Below, in pieces: positions 1 through 9,338 of a stretch of DNA of 64,000 bases. The DNA comes from Panacibacter ginsenosidivorans (lineage in GTDB: Bacteria > Bacteroidota > Bacteroidia > Chitinophagales > Chitinophagaceae), in contig NZ_CP042435.1 of NCBI RefSeq assembly GCF_007971225.1, forward strand, positions 682,001 through 746,000, given 5' to 3'. Position 1 is the first letter of the stretch. Each line of letters begins with the position of its first letter. Both the position numbers and the translations under genes were made by a program. The notes below the pieces were generated by a model. That model did no database searches. It was not told the DNA's origin and saw nothing but the letters and a program-made list of their open reading frames with translations.

Positions 1-1133
1 TTCAAACTGCCGTTTTAATTGAAACTTTGGTTGCGCTTGGTGCAGAAGTACGTTGGAGTTCCTGCAATATATTTTCTACACAAGATCATGCTGCTGCTGC
101 CATTGCCGCCGCAGGGATCGGCGTGTTTGCATGGAAAGGGCAGTCACTGGAAGAAGCAGACTGGTGCATAGAACAGACTTTGTTTTTTGGTAATACAGGC
201 CATCCTTTAAATATGATACTTGATGATGGGGGTGATCTAACCAACATAGTTTTTGATAAATATCCAGAGCTGATCCAGCACATTAAGGGCTTGAGTGAAG
301 AAACAACAACAGGTGTACATAGATTATACGAGCGCATGGAAAAGGGTACTTTACCCATCCCGGCAATTAATGTTAATGATTCTGTTACGAAATCCAAGTT
401 TGATAATAAATATGGTTGTAAAGAATCACTAGTTGATGCTATTCGACGCGCAACAGATGTAATGCTTGCCGGTAAAGTTGCGGTTGTAGGTGGTTATGGT
501 GATGTAGGCAAAGGTTCCGCAGCCTCATTAGCTGGTGCGGGCTGTCGTGTTATTGTTACGGAAATTGATCCAATTTGCGCTTTACAGGCAGCAATGGATG
601 GTTTTGAAGTAAAGAAAATGATAGACGCAGTAAAAGAAGCAGACATAATTGTTACAGCCTCTGGATGTCGTGATCTGATCACTGAAAAACACTTTCGCGC
701 TATGAAAGACAAAGCAATTGTTTGCAATATTGGCCATTTTGATATTGAAATCGATATCGCATGGTTAAATAACAACTACGGCCAGACAAAAGATACTATC
801 AAGCCACAGGTTGATATTTATAATGTTGATGGAAAAGATATAATCATTCTTGCAGAGGGCCGATTGGTTAATCTTGGTTGCGCAACAGGTCACCCTTCAT
901 TTGTTATGAGCAATTCATTTACCAATCAAACTCTTGCCCAGATAGAGTTGTGGACTAATCACGGCAGTTATGAAAACAAAGTGTATGTATTACCCAAGCA
1001 TCTTGATGAGAAAGTAGCACGTTTGCATCTTTCCAAAATTGGTGTGCAATTAGATGAATTAACTGATGAACAGTCAGCATATTTGGGTATAACAAAAGAA
1101 GGTCCTTTTAAACCTGAGCATTACAGATATTAA
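1..1133 (+). CDS. ahcY: Adenosylhomocysteinase, 5'-truncated by window edge
   Basis: S-adenosyl-L-homocysteine hydrolase, a cytosolic NAD-dependent enzyme that splits SAH into adenosine and homocysteine in the methyl cycle. The reading frame is open from base 3 with no start in view. The first visible residues ([18 protein letters not shown]) are an internal conserved segment, so roughly the first 60-70 residues lie outside the window; the TTG at 27 is not a start. The NAD-binding glycine loop [13 protein letters not shown] and the family's C-terminal KPEHYRY ending are both present. A strong terminator follows 24 nt after the stop, so it ends its transcript. Identification is essentially certain. 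Confidence 0.97.
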   Translation, partial: QTAVLIETLVALGAEVRWSSCNIFSTQDHAAAAIAAAGIGVFAWKGQSLEEADWCIEQTLFFGNTGHPLNMILDDGGDLTNIVFDKYPELIQHIKGLSEETTTGVHRLYERMEKGTLPIPAINVNDSVTKSKFDNKYGCKESLVDAIRRATDVMLAGKVAVVGGYGDVGKGSAASLAGAGCRVIVTEIDPICALQAAMDGFEVKKMIDAVKEADIIVTASGCRDLITEKHFRAMKDKAIVCNIGHFDIEIDIAWLNNNYGQTKDTIKPQVDIYNVDGKDIIILAEGRLVNLGCATGHPSFVMSNSFTNQTLAQIELWTNHGSYENKVYVLPKHLDEKVARLHLSKIGVQLDELTDEQSAYLGITKEGPFKPEHYRY

Positions 1134-1156
1134 TAAAATTTTTTATCTTAAAATAC

Positions 1157-1188
1157 AACCCATTGCAACGCGCAGTGGGTTTTTTTTA
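1157..1188 (+). terminator. Rho-independent terminator after ahcY
   Basis: The arms AACCCATTGC (1157-1166) and GCAGTGGGTT (1172-1181) pair with one G-T wobble and are followed by a run of eight or more T. It sits just after the ahcY stop. Confidence 0.85.
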
Positions 1189-1283
1189 TTATTATTCGCT
1201 GCTTCTAAAAGTATTTATCAATCAAAATACCTGAATTTAGTAGTTTTACGTTAATGTAAAAGATTTAAGTAAAAAGATAATCC

Positions 1284-1763
1284 ATGAAAAAAAATTCTTT
1301 GACGCGTTTTATTTTAGCAGGCTTTCTTATTTCTGTTTTTTCAAATACTGCAGTAGTATCTCCTCATATATTAACGGCAGTTGAGCCACATTTGCTGGTA
1401 CCAAATGGGTTTTCATTTATCGACTCTTTATATATAATTCTGTTAAGTGCCGGCCTTAGCATTTTGATTTTCGCAATCACATTTAGCATTATTTACATAG
1501 TGGCAAAAATCTTTGCAGGTATGCAAAAAAACAAATCATTTTGGTTGCTTATGATTATTGGGATTATTGTGGCTGTTATTGCTGATAAATTTATAAATAC
1601 CCCACTTGCAAAATATAATGATCAAACTGACTGGATATCTATGATTGCCGCATTTTCGGTCTTAATTAGCATGTCCTCTCAATACCTCTTTTTTATTAAT
1701 GACGGCACAGAAAATAATATAATTGATTCCGTTAACAATCCGCACTCACAGGCTGCTTTATAA
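1284..1763 (+). CDS. Hypothetical membrane protein (159 aa)
   Basis: I do not recognise the family. An N-terminal hydrophobic stretch (about residues 8-26) could be a signal anchor. Strongly hydrophobic segments at about 47-75 and 85-105, and a weaker one at about 118-138, suggest three or four membrane spans. The C-terminal tail is polar (Asn/Asp-rich). It has its own intergenic region on both sides: the ahcY terminator upstream and a palindromic A-repeat pair downstream. The start ATG is followed by MKKN, a common signal-like beginning. No function can be assigned. Confidence 0.6.
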   Translation: MKKNSLTRFILAGFLISVFSNTAVVSPHILTAVEPHLLVPNGFSFIDSLYIILLSAGLSILIFAITFSIIYIVAKIFAGMQKNKSFWLLMIIGIIVAVIADKFINTPLAKYNDQTDWISMIAAFSVLISMSSQYLFFINDGTENNIIDSVNNPHSQAAL

Positions 1764-1843
1764 TTATACCTTTTTGCTTGTTACAGTAATTCTTACAAAA
1801 AGATATTAATAAACCCAGCTTCACTAATAATGTGAAGCTTTCC

Positions 1844-1937
1844 GTTGCGTCGCACTCTTGTGCTGTTTGCTGTATTTGCAACAAGCTTAAACTTAACCTG
1901 CTAAATTATATTACAAAGTACAAGAGTGCGACGCAAG
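1844..1937. repeat. A-type palindromic repeat pair (A/A)
   Basis: Left arm GTTGCGTCGCACTCTTGTGC (1844-1863) and right arm GTACAAGAGTGCGACGCAAG (1918-1937) are inward facing with a 54-nt loop. The pair lies downstream of the 159-aa membrane protein. A GTG inside the right arm (1926) opens a spurious upstream extension of the next gene. Confidence 0.9.
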
Positions 1938-2051
1938 AAAAGATGCCACATTGAACTAATGCCGGAAACATACAAACAAACATTTAATTATTTATTTAAT
2001 AATAAAATAATCCATGTTATTTTTTTTCAAAATGATCTTTACCTTCATTTA

Positions 2052-2936
2052 ATGGAAAGGTTTACTATTAATGACATTGAGAACTTAACAGGTATAAAAG
2101 CACATACACTGCGGATTTGGGAGAAACGATATAATTTTTATAACCCTAAAAGAAAGGAAAGCAATCATCGCTATTATGATAATAATGATTTGAAATATAT
2201 TTTGAAAGTTGCATATCTCTACCACATTGGTTATAAAATATCAAAGATTACAAAACTGAATAATGAAGAAATAAATAAACTCACATCTTACAAAGAAGCA
2301 AATGGCCACGTGGAACAGTTATTTATAAATCGCTTACTGCAACATGCGTTTGAATTTAACAATATTGAGTTTGAGAACACCCTTAACGAAGCAATAGAAA
2401 TGCTGGGTTTCGAAAAATGTATACTAAAAGTGGTATATTCTTATTTTGAAAAAGTAGGCATGCTTTGGATGAATGACATTGCTGTTCCTGCACAGGAACA
2501 TTTTTCAAGCAATATTATACGTAACAAAATAATACTGGCAATTGACAAACTTAGATCTTCGCATACAACTGCAGCACCCATTTTGCTGTTTACACCAGAG
2601 GGTGAATACCATGAGATACCTCTTTTATTTACCAGCTATTTATTAAAAAAATATAGCAAGCCGTTTATTTATTATGGCATTAACGCGTCGATAAAGGAAC
2701 TTGAATTATTTGTAATCCAAAAGAAAGCTGATATACTTTTTTTTCATCTTATTACAAATTTTACAAAACAACCAGTCAGTGATTATCTTTTATTACTAAG
2801 CGACAGGTTCCCAGGAAAAAAAATAATAATGAGTGGGCCACTTGCCTGCAAAATTGAAGAAACCCCCGATAACAGCCATTTGTTAACTTCCATGGCACAT
2901 TTATTAAATTTTGCAAAACATGGCCTACCTAACTAA
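2052..2936 (+). CDS. MerR-family regulator with B12-binding domain (CarH/LitR-like)
   Basis: Predicted DNA-binding regulator of 294 aa. Residues 1-70 form a MerR winged helix (FTINDIENLTGIKAHTLRIW, then NHRYYDNNDL). Residues 85-165 form the helical-bundle part of a cobalamin domain and 170-285 a Rossmann-like B12-binding part. The W-x9-E-H signature of CarH photoreceptors is visible (W139, E149, H150). The E-x-H part of the cobalamin-ligand motif is kept (E185, H187), but the usual Gly two residues further on is Pro. Family knowledge: CarH/LitR repress genes in the dark with adenosylcobalamin bound. I chose ATG 2052 because it starts exactly at the MerR fold; an upstream GTG lies inside a repeat arm. 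A DUF2306 membrane gene follows 64 nt later and may be co-transcribed. Confidence 0.85.
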   Translation: MERFTINDIENLTGIKAHTLRIWEKRYNFYNPKRKESNHRYYDNNDLKYILKVAYLYHIGYKISKITKLNNEEINKLTSYKEANGHVEQLFINRLLQHAFEFNNIEFENTLNEAIEMLGFEKCILKVVYSYFEKVGMLWMNDIAVPAQEHFSSNIIRNKIILAIDKLRSSHTTAAPILLFTPEGEYHEIPLLFTSYLLKKYSKPFIYYGINASIKELELFVIQKKADILFFHLITNFTKQPVSDYLLLLSDRFPGKKIIMSGPLACKIEETPDNSHLLTSMAHLLNFAKHGLPN

Positions 2937-3000
2937 TACTTAAAGAATATTTTAATGAACCAAAGCCTGCTGAAATCTTAAATTTGTTCAAAGAATACCC

Positions 3001-3690
3001 ATGAAATCCGTTACCCTCAAAAAGAGCTTACGTATTTTACTTTGGTCATGCATCATCTTCTTTAGCGGTTATTACATTTATGAGAACTGTCTCAGGTATT
3101 TCGTGTTTACTCCAAAAAATTATCATTTCGATTTTTTTTGGACACGTAAATATTGGGTTTTTATTCATATAATATTTGGTATGCTTGCTACAATTGTTTC
3201 GCCTTTTCAATTTATAACTTTTATAAGAAAGCGTCACTTACGGTTACACAAACTGCTGGGTAGAATATATGTATTTAGTATCTGTATTTCTTCTATTACC
3301 TCATTTTATTTGTGTGCCACTACTCCTGAAAATATTTGGTATGCGCTTGGTCTTGGCGGGTTTACAGCTGCATGGTTATTTACCGCAATTATGGGTATGG
3401 TATCTGCTTTAAAAGGAAGATTAATACAGCACAAGGCATGGGTAATAAGAAGCTTTGTAGTTACGATAGGTTTCTCCATCTCACGCCTGCTGGAAGATAT
3501 GATAGTACATGCACATGCAGAAGTGGATAGGGTTGAACGCCTTACAGCATTAAGCTGGATATCATGGATAGTTCCTTTATTGATAACAGAATGGATGCTT
3601 ATCAGAAACAAAAAAATAAACAACAGTTATAATAATGTTTCTTTTGCAATCAATACAGCCAAAGACGAGCTGCAAACAATAAATCTGTAA
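3001..3690 (+). CDS. DUF2306 family membrane protein
   Basis: Integral membrane protein of 229 aa with about five to six hydrophobic segments (roughly 10-27, 50-72, 85-105, 112-135, 147-163, 183-200). The family hallmarks are a His-rich first half (RHLRLHKLLGRIYV) and HKAWVIRSF about 40 residues later. The function is unknown; the conserved His and Arg invite comparison with heme or metal membrane proteins, but this is inference. It lies 64 nt behind the MerR/B12 regulator on the same strand. The C-terminal 30 residues are polar. Confidence 0.8.
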   Translation: MKSVTLKKSLRILLWSCIIFFSGYYIYENCLRYFVFTPKNYHFDFFWTRKYWVFIHIIFGMLATIVSPFQFITFIRKRHLRLHKLLGRIYVFSICISSITSFYLCATTPENIWYALGLGGFTAAWLFTAIMGMVSALKGRLIQHKAWVIRSFVVTIGFSISRLLEDMIVHAHAEVDRVERLTALSWISWIVPLLITEWMLIRNKKINNSYNNVSFAINTAKDELQTINL

Positions 3691-3711
3691 TTGGGTTGGG
3701 GTTGATGTTAA

Positions 3712-4497
3712 TTATCCTTGTATGAGTTGCTTAGAAAGCATTTCTTCTACATTTCTTTCACGGTATTTATGAGAAGAGGTTAGTTTTTCCCACGCCAGAT
3801 TAAAGTCTATCTGTACATCCATTTCCTGTGAAAGATATACCTGCTTTTGAGAGAAATTATCTTTTATTATTTCAAGATCGTGCCAGAGACCTATATTCTC
3901 CTGTAATTTATTATAATAAGCAAAATGCGAATCCTCACTTTCATGTTCATGACGAACCCAGTTATATGCATAGATACGTTGTTTGATAAGTTTTCGTAAT
4001 TCGTGCCATTCAGTATCGGGTAAATTTCGACGACATAATTTTTCTACCTGTGCGTTAATGTCTGTAAAATATTGTTCGGCTAGAATTTCATTGGTACCAT
4101 GTACAAATTTTGAAACGACTTCAATGATCTCTTTAAAATCTTCTTTGTATTGTGGAGCATATTTGCGAAAATCTGCAATTAAAAAATCTAGTCTTTCCTT
4201 TGGAAAATAAGTGTTTTCGATCACAATGAATTGATGCTTATGCAGCCATTGCTGCAATAACTGACTTTCTCTTATTTCTCCGGCTTTCTGAAAAATGGAT
4301 CGTAATAAATGAGAGGTTTTTTTTAATTGTTGCTTTGGATATATCGTACCTAAAAATTTAATAATAGCGCGTAATTTCTTTATTTCTACACGCAGGTCAT
4401 GCATGGATACTTCATCACCATTAAGCTCAAAATCATGAAGGTTATTAAAGAGATTTTTTACCCGTTGAGCAAAATATTTCTCGAGTGGTGTATCCAT
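3712..4497 (-). CDS. CHAD domain-containing protein
   Basis: A CHAD (conserved histidine alpha-helical domain) protein of 261 aa. The signature MHDLRVEIKKLRAIIKFL (His33) opens the first helical half, and WHELRKLIKQRIYAYNWV near residue 165 opens the second, as expected for the internally duplicated fold. CHAD domains bind polyphosphate; the N-terminal CYTH triphosphatase domain of some family members is absent, so this is a stand-alone CHAD. It starts one base after the stop of the RmlD-like gene on the same strand, so the two are almost certainly co-transcribed. Confidence 0.88.
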   Translation of the reverse strand: MDTPLEKYFAQRVKNLFNNLHDFELNGDEVSMHDLRVEIKKLRAIIKFLGTIYPKQQLKKTSHLLRSIFQKAGEIRESQLLQQWLHKHQFIVIENTYFPKERLDFLIADFRKYAPQYKEDFKEIIEVVSKFVHGTNEILAEQYFTDINAQVEKLCRRNLPDTEWHELRKLIKQRIYAYNWVRHEHESEDSHFAYYNKLQENIGLWHDLEIIKDNFSQKQVYLSQEMDVQIDFNLAWEKLTSSHKYRERNVEEMLSKQLIQG

Positions 4498-4498
4498 A

Positions 4499-5392
4499 TC
4501 ATTGGTTGTTAAAAGTTAGTTCTACGCCTTTTGCAAAATCTACCGGATCATATTGCAACAATTGTTTTGCTTTATCGATCCTTAAACCAGAACGTTTTGC
4601 TCTTTGCACAGGTTCTTTAAAAGATTCAGACGTTACATTCTCTATTAATGCTGCATTAAGATTTAAAAATGAAGCAACTGCTATAGCCATATCATACGGC
4701 GAAAGCAAATCTTTCCCGGCAAGATGAAAATCTCCGGTTTGTTCTGAATCAATGATAGCTTTTATGCCCTTACAAATATCTTTAACAAATGTTGGTGTTC
4801 GCGTTTGGTCACTGACTACCTTAATTGCTTTTCCATGCTCAAGACTGTTTTTAACCCATTGCAGGAAGGTATGTCTTACCCCATCCCAAACAGGACCATA
4901 AATAAAAACGGGTCTTACTATAGCATATGACAATCCGCTTTCTTTTACACATTGCTCTGCCATTAGTTTACTTTCTCCATAAAAGTTCAGCGGATCTGTT
5001 GTGGCGTCCTCACTATGTGGGCCGTTTTCACCAAAAATAAAATCGGTGGATATATAAATAAATTTTGCCTTTGTGGATACAGCTTTCAATGATTGTAAAA
5101 GATTCTTTGTTGCTTCTACATTTTGCTGCAAACAGGCTTCGCGGTTAATGTGGCAATCATCAGGTTTACTGTTTGCCGCAGTATGGATAATAATACCAGG
5201 AGAAATATTTCTTACTAATGCATTAACCGCAATCTTATCTGTTAGTTCTACGGGAAAATATTCGAAATGAAATCTTTCCGGAATACGGCAGGCGCCACGA
5301 CTGCAGGCTATTATGTTATAACCTTTTTCAGCCAGAAAGAGGGTAAGATGTTGCCCCAGAAAGCCATTGGCACCAGTAATAAGTATTTTCAT
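4499..5392 (-). CDS. NAD(P)-dependent sugar epimerase/reductase, RmlD-like
   Basis: Extended short-chain dehydrogenase of 297 aa. It has an N-terminal Rossmann loop GANGFLGQH (7-15), a Ser/Thr at 115-116 and the catalytic Tyr138-x3-Lys142 (YGESK). The overall length and the RPVFIYGP segment fit dTDP-4-dehydrorhamnose reductase/SDR epimerase family members. The substrate cannot be told from sequence; no rml genes are nearby, so a role in rhamnose synthesis is not supported. It is the first gene of a two-gene unit with the CHAD gene (1-nt gap). Confidence 0.85.
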   Translation of the reverse strand: MKILITGANGFLGQHLTLFLAEKGYNIIACSRGACRIPERFHFEYFPVELTDKIAVNALVRNISPGIIIHTAANSKPDDCHINREACLQQNVEATKNLLQSLKAVSTKAKFIYISTDFIFGENGPHSEDATTDPLNFYGESKLMAEQCVKESGLSYAIVRPVFIYGPVWDGVRHTFLQWVKNSLEHGKAIKVVSDQTRTPTFVKDICKGIKAIIDSEQTGDFHLAGKDLLSPYDMAIAVASFLNLNAALIENVTSESFKEPVQRAKRSGLRIDKAKQLLQYDPVDFAKGVELTFNNQ

Positions 5393-5451
5393 ACTGCCAA
5401 TTTAATAACCTATTGGCAATTAGAAATAATTAATAGAAAGTTTACATTTTA

Positions 5452-6033
5452 TTAATATTCATCAGCACCATCTCCAACGCTAGTATCTTCTGCCCCATCA
5501 CTAAATTCATCCTCATCTGTTGTTGCAGCTTCTCCTTCCACACCAAAGCCTTCCACACCTTTGGTTAGATCGTATTTTTCTTCAATGTCAGCAAATTTAT
5601 CACCCAGCAAACTGCGTGTGCCATATTGCTGGGGCCCAATACCTTCTACCCTGCTTACTGATGGATAAGTTAGTCGTGGGTTTTCTTCCTTACTTACATT
5701 AATAAGTTCCAGCATGAATGTCCAGTTCTTTACAAAATCATACTGGTAAATAAATTTCTGGTTGGTGTCGCGTATTTCACTGCCAATAGTTGTTTCAGTC
5801 ATCAGTAATGGCGCAACTTTATATTCTTTATCATACCTGGCAAAAGATATTTCACGTCCACGTAGCCAGTTATCGTTGCTGCGATAAAAAGTAGCCTGGT
5901 GTTTACTGTCAAATTCATAGGCCTTCAATATTATGTAATGAAGGTCTTCAAATGTCTGAGTGTGTTTTAACAACACATCTCTGTAAACTGCTTCGTCTTC
6001 TTCGAAATAAACCCTGAATTTTAAAATAGCCAT
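5452..6033 (-). CDS. PRiA4_ORF3 (IS1096 TnpR passenger-like) family protein
   Basis: A protein of 193 aa whose first ~140 residues match the plasmid pRiA4b ORF-3 fold (FRVYFEEDEAVYRDVLL, then FEDLHYIILKAYEFD, then HQATFYRS), followed by a very acidic Asp/Glu-rich tail. The family name comes from an IS1096 passenger gene, but in Bacteroidota it is usually a stand-alone chromosomal gene, and no transposase is present here. Function unknown. It is followed by the RmlD-like gene 59 nt downstream on the same strand. Confidence 0.8.
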   Translation of the reverse strand: MAILKFRVYFEEDEAVYRDVLLKHTQTFEDLHYIILKAYEFDSKHQATFYRSNDNWLRGREISFARYDKEYKVAPLLMTETTIGSEIRDTNQKFIYQYDFVKNWTFMLELINVSKEENPRLTYPSVSRVEGIGPQQYGTRSLLGDKFADIEEKYDLTKGVEGFGVEGEAATTDEDEFSDGAEDTSVGDGADEY

Positions 6034-6154
6034 TCGATTGTAGGTTTCAGATTTTTGATTCCAGATTTTTGATACTGCTCTCTAACCTGTCTTTTGATAA
6101 AAAATAAATGTAAGATTTTTTTTGTTCCTGCTTTCTATTCGCTGGTCATCGCCT

Positions 6155-6276
6155 GTTGTGTCACTCACTTGTACGTTCGGAGCTTTTATGAGCTGAACGC
6201 TTTTAGCACAATGCAAAACATCGCTGACCATTTAGCTTGCTGCGTTAAACTCTATAGTACAAGAGTGCGACGCAAC
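6155..6276. repeat. Hybrid palindromic repeat pair (B left, A right)
   Basis: Left arm GTTGTGTCACTCACTTGTAC (6155-6174, type B) and right arm GTACAAGAGTGCGACGCAAC (6257-6276, type A), 82 nt apart. They fill most of the 307-nt gap between the PRiA4_ORF3 gene and the 3' end of the CCA-adding enzyme. Nothing else is recognisable in the gap. Confidence 0.9.
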
Positions 6277-6340
6277 GAGAGCATAATGTTTATTTATAGT
6301 CCGGCTCAAAAATATATTTACAAGTCAACGAAAATACAAT

Positions 6341-7846
6341 TTATTCAATGGGTTGCAAATCCAGTTCACCGGCTTTTTGCAACATAAAGCTATAAGCAGC
6401 ATCAAAATCATTTGCAATAATACCATCAAGAATAGCTTCGCGAATGGCATCTTTTATAAGACCAACATTGCGACCAGGCGGAATACCAAACTTCTGCATG
6501 ATCAATTCGCCTGTAATGGGCGGCTGCCAGTTGCGCAAATGATCTTTCTCCTCCACTTCTTTTATACGTTGGCGCACTATTTCAAAATTCTGCATGTAAC
6601 GCTTTACCTTGAATTTGTTTTTGCTGGTTATATCAGCTTCGCATAACATCATCAATGCATCTATATCCTCTCCTGCTTCAAACAACAAACGGCGTACCGC
6701 ACTGTCTGTGATATTTTCTTTAGTAAGGCTTATCGGCCGCAGGTGAAGCCCCACAAGCTTTTGCACGAAACGCATTTTCTCATTCAGCGGCAGTTTTAAT
6801 TTTGTAAAAATTTTGGGTACCATTCGTGCGCCAACCACTTCATGTCCATGAAAGGTCCACCCATGACCTTCTTCAAATTTTTTGGTAGCAGGTTTTGCAA
6901 TGTCGTGCAATAACGCAGACCATCGCAACCACAGGTCGTTTGTTTTTTCGGCAATATTATCAAGCACCTGGAGCGTATGATAAAAATTATCTTTATGTCC
7001 TTTCCCATCTACATACTCCGCACCATGCAACAACATCATCTGCGGAAAAATAAGTTGTAACAATCCACTTTTACCCAGCAGATCAAAACCTATAGAAGGT
7101 TTTTTGCAAAGCATTATTTTGTTTAATTCATCTGTAACACGCTCTTGAGATACGATTGATATACGCTCTGCATTTTGTTGTATGGCAATAAATGTATTTG
7201 TTTCGATGGTAAATTCAAGTTGAGCCGCAAAACGTATAGCACGCATCATCCGCAAAGGATCATCACTAAAAGTTTCTGCGGGCTGCAATGGCGTTTGAAT
7301 AATGCCGTGCTCAATATCTTTAAGACCATTAAAAGGATCAATAAGTTTTCCAAAGTTTTCTTTGTTCAAACTAATAGCCAGCGCGTTAATGGTAAAATCT
7401 CTCCTGTTCTGATCATCTTCAAGTGTGCCTGGCTCAACTATTGGTTTGCGGCTGTTGCGGTTATAGCTTTCTTTGCGGGCACCTACAAATTCAATTTCAA
7501 AAGCAAGTTCATCTGTTTCTATATCTATCAGTACAGGCTCTTCTTCATGATCATGAAACAAAGGAACCTCCATAATATTACTAAAGAATCCCGGGATCTT
7601 TATTTGAGCTGTGCCAAAATTTTTAAAGAAAGCTACATGTGGTTTTGGCTTAAACCGTTCTGCCACTTTATGAGCTAATGCAATACCATCTCCGAGACAA
7701 ACAATATCTGCATCTTTTGTGGGACGGTCAATGATCTTATCGCGAACAAAGCCGCCGATAAGGTAACATTCCACATTTAATTCCTGTGCTGCTTTAGCTA
7801 TCTTTTTAAGTATAAACAATTCCTTATTGTTGCACTGAATATCCAT
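6341..7846 (-). CDS. cca: CCA tRNA nucleotidyltransferase / poly(A) polymerase family with HD domain
   Basis: Adds or repairs the 3'-CCA of tRNA in the cytosol. The 501-aa protein has the class II nucleotidyltransferase head (LIGGFVRD at 29-36; the metal pair D45-A-D47), the RRDFTINAL motif (148-156), the [13 protein letters not shown] motif (196-207), and a C-terminal HD domain with the pair H314-D315 (HDIAKP). I prefer ATG 7846 because homologues begin about here; an upstream ATG (7900) would add 18 unsupported residues and overlap the terminator of the neighbour. An acidic insertion (about 97-120) between the catalytic pair and RRDFT is slightly unusual. Confidence 0.92.
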   Translation of the reverse strand: MDIQCNNKELFILKKIAKAAQELNVECYLIGGFVRDKIIDRPTKDADIVCLGDGIALAHKVAERFKPKPHVAFFKNFGTAQIKIPGFFSNIMEVPLFHDHEEEPVLIDIETDELAFEIEFVGARKESYNRNSRKPIVEPGTLEDDQNRRDFTINALAISLNKENFGKLIDPFNGLKDIEHGIIQTPLQPAETFSDDPLRMMRAIRFAAQLEFTIETNTFIAIQQNAERISIVSQERVTDELNKIMLCKKPSIGFDLLGKSGLLQLIFPQMMLLHGAEYVDGKGHKDNFYHTLQVLDNIAEKTNDLWLRWSALLHDIAKPATKKFEEGHGWTFHGHEVVGARMVPKIFTKLKLPLNEKMRFVQKLVGLHLRPISLTKENITDSAVRRLLFEAGEDIDALMMLCEADITSKNKFKVKRYMQNFEIVRQRIKEVEEKDHLRNWQPPITGELIMQKFGIPPGRNVGLIKDAIREAILDGIIANDFDAAYSFMLQKAGELDLQPIE

Positions 7847-7900
7847 TGCAGCAAAGATAAGAGATGGATTGAAGTGAAGCTTGCTGGTATTAACTAACAA

Positions 7901-7923
7901 AAAGAGCGCTTGTAGCGCTCTTT
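7901..7923 (-). terminator. Intrinsic terminator of the 145-aa secreted protein gene
   Basis: A perfect 10-bp stem AAAGAGCGCT/AGCGCTCTTT with loop TGT. Read on the minus strand it is followed by a T-rich run. It lies between the stop at 7976 and the start of cca. Confidence 0.85.
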
Positions 7924-7975
7924 AATTTTTCGTGTGATCCATCGGTTGCTCTAAGTGGTGTTCTTCTTTGTTAGC

Positions 7976-8413
7976 TTATATACCAATATAAACTTTGTCA
8001 TTTTCGTTACCATTTACTACCATACCATTCTGCATCTGCAACTCGCTGCCTTTTGAATTGTAGGTAAGTGTGTAAGAAACTTCAAGGTGTTCTTTTGAAT
8101 CAAACACATCGGGAACTTTTACGGTTTGGGCCATTGCTTCCTGCAGTGATGGGTACTGTTTCAGCATTTGTGCATCAAATGTTTTTTCCCAAACTGTCTT
8201 GCGGTTTTTCCCATTTACTTTTTCAATAGTAATATGCACCGAAGCCGAAGTACTGTTGTATGCATCTGATGCATAGTTGCCCTCTTTATACAAGGCAAAC
8301 GAAACACTTTTTTCAACAGGTTTTGCCGGTGTAATTACATCTTTCACCTGTTTGCTCATAGCGGCAATTGCTACCACCACTACAACCGATAACCATAACA
8401 AGTGCTTTTTCAT
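7976..8413 (-). CDS. Hypothetical exported protein (145 aa)
   Basis: The N-terminus MKKHLLWLSVVVVVAIAAMS is a signal peptide or signal anchor. The rest is a soluble beta-rich domain of about 110 residues with no motif I recognise. No cysteines are seen in the mature part, so it is not a lipoprotein. It is monocistronic, with a strong terminator about 50 nt downstream. Exported or periplasmic location is inferred from the leader only. Confidence 0.6.
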   Translation of the reverse strand: MKKHLLWLSVVVVVAIAAMSKQVKDVITPAKPVEKSVSFALYKEGNYASDAYNSTSASVHITIEKVNGKNRKTVWEKTFDAQMLKQYPSLQEAMAQTVKVPDVFDSKEHLEVSYTLTYNSKGSELQMQNGMVVNGNENDKVYIGI

Positions 8414-8644
8414 GATAAATCATTTTGATAATACAAATGCAAAGTGCGTGACAAAAGAGGTTAATAAATGTTAACCCGGTAATGAATGGATGAAATAGCG
8501 TTATGAACGGTAAAATAATAGTGATGAACAACCAAACTCTTTACCAGTTTGACTTACAGGAGAAGTAAATTGTTCGATTTTGATACAAAATTGTAACGAA
8601 ATGATACATGTTCAGCGTCTTAATTGCAGGGTAAAGAGAAAAAT

Positions 8645-8664
8645 GTATAAGAGTGCGACGCAAC
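8645..8664 (-). repeat. Single A-type repeat arm
   Basis: GTATAAGAGTGCGACGCAAC, the right-hand orientation, 39 nt from the stop codon of the minus-strand SRPBCC gene. No left arm within 300 nt. The rest of the 8414-8702 gap shows no gene. Confidence 0.85.
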
Positions 8665-8702
8665 AGGAGCTTAATAGCGTCTATATAGTTTGGTGCAAAA
8701 GA

Positions 8703-9140
8703 TTATTCTTTTTCGAGATAAATTTTCAATGTTTGTAATACCTGCGGCCAGGTATCTTTTACAGCATTGTAATACCAATCCCATGCCGGCCCTTCTTTAT
8801 AACCATCCTGTGTAAGATAAAGCGAAACAGCATTTTCAAGTTGTTCTGTATGTATGCTAAGGGCCATAGGGCCAAGTATCGGTAGTTCAGGATTTAAGTA
8901 TACAAGTTTTTCTATGACGAGCATGTGACCCGGCTGATAGACAGTTATAATACCAGATGATATATAACCGAAGCCATTGCTGTTTATATTCCATGCTAAT
9001 GTATATAAGCCGCCACTCTGCGGTTGAATAAGGCAGCGCTCCACGTTCCACCATTCTTTTAACATGTGCGGTTGCAGAAATGCATCAATTATTTTTGAGG
9101 ATGAACTATTGATAGCTATAGATGCTGTTACTTTTTTCAT
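8703..9140 (-). CDS. SRPBCC (START-like) domain protein
   Basis: A 145-aa protein of the helix-grip/AHSA1-like superfamily: it begins KVTASIAINSSSSKIIDAFL, followed by the WW-containing segment LKEWWNVERC and a C-terminal long helix after GPAWDWYYNAVKDTWPQVL. These domains form a hydrophobic pocket that binds lipids or other hydrophobic ligands; the ligand is unknown. It starts at an ATG directly at the domain boundary. Monocistronic, with an A-type repeat arm just past its stop. Confidence 0.8.
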   Translation of the reverse strand: MKKVTASIAINSSSSKIIDAFLQPHMLKEWWNVERCLIQPQSGGLYTLAWNINSNGFGYISSGIITVYQPGHMLVIEKLVYLNPELPILGPMALSIHTEQLENAVSLYLTQDGYKEGPAWDWYYNAVKDTWPQVLQTLKIYLEKE

Positions 9141-9338
9141 GGGGCAACTCTTACTAAATTTAACGATGGTTAACGGATACCAATTCGAAGCTACGTAAAT
9201 AATGAGCTTTATAAATTTGGGTTTTATTAACCAAAGAGAAATACTTTTATTTCATCTACATTCGTTGCAGCAGTTGGTTTCATCAAAACATTCATACAGT
9301 TAAAGGCAGGCACAATTATTGTCATTGAAGCGTACACT

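Noticed and set aside
27-29. TTG start for adenosylhomocysteinase
   Set aside because: The conserved protein continues upstream in the same frame to the window edge, so this is an internal codon.
5452-6033. IS1096-type insertion sequence
   Set aside because: Only the passenger-like PRiA4_ORF3 family protein is present; no transposase, terminal repeats or target duplication.
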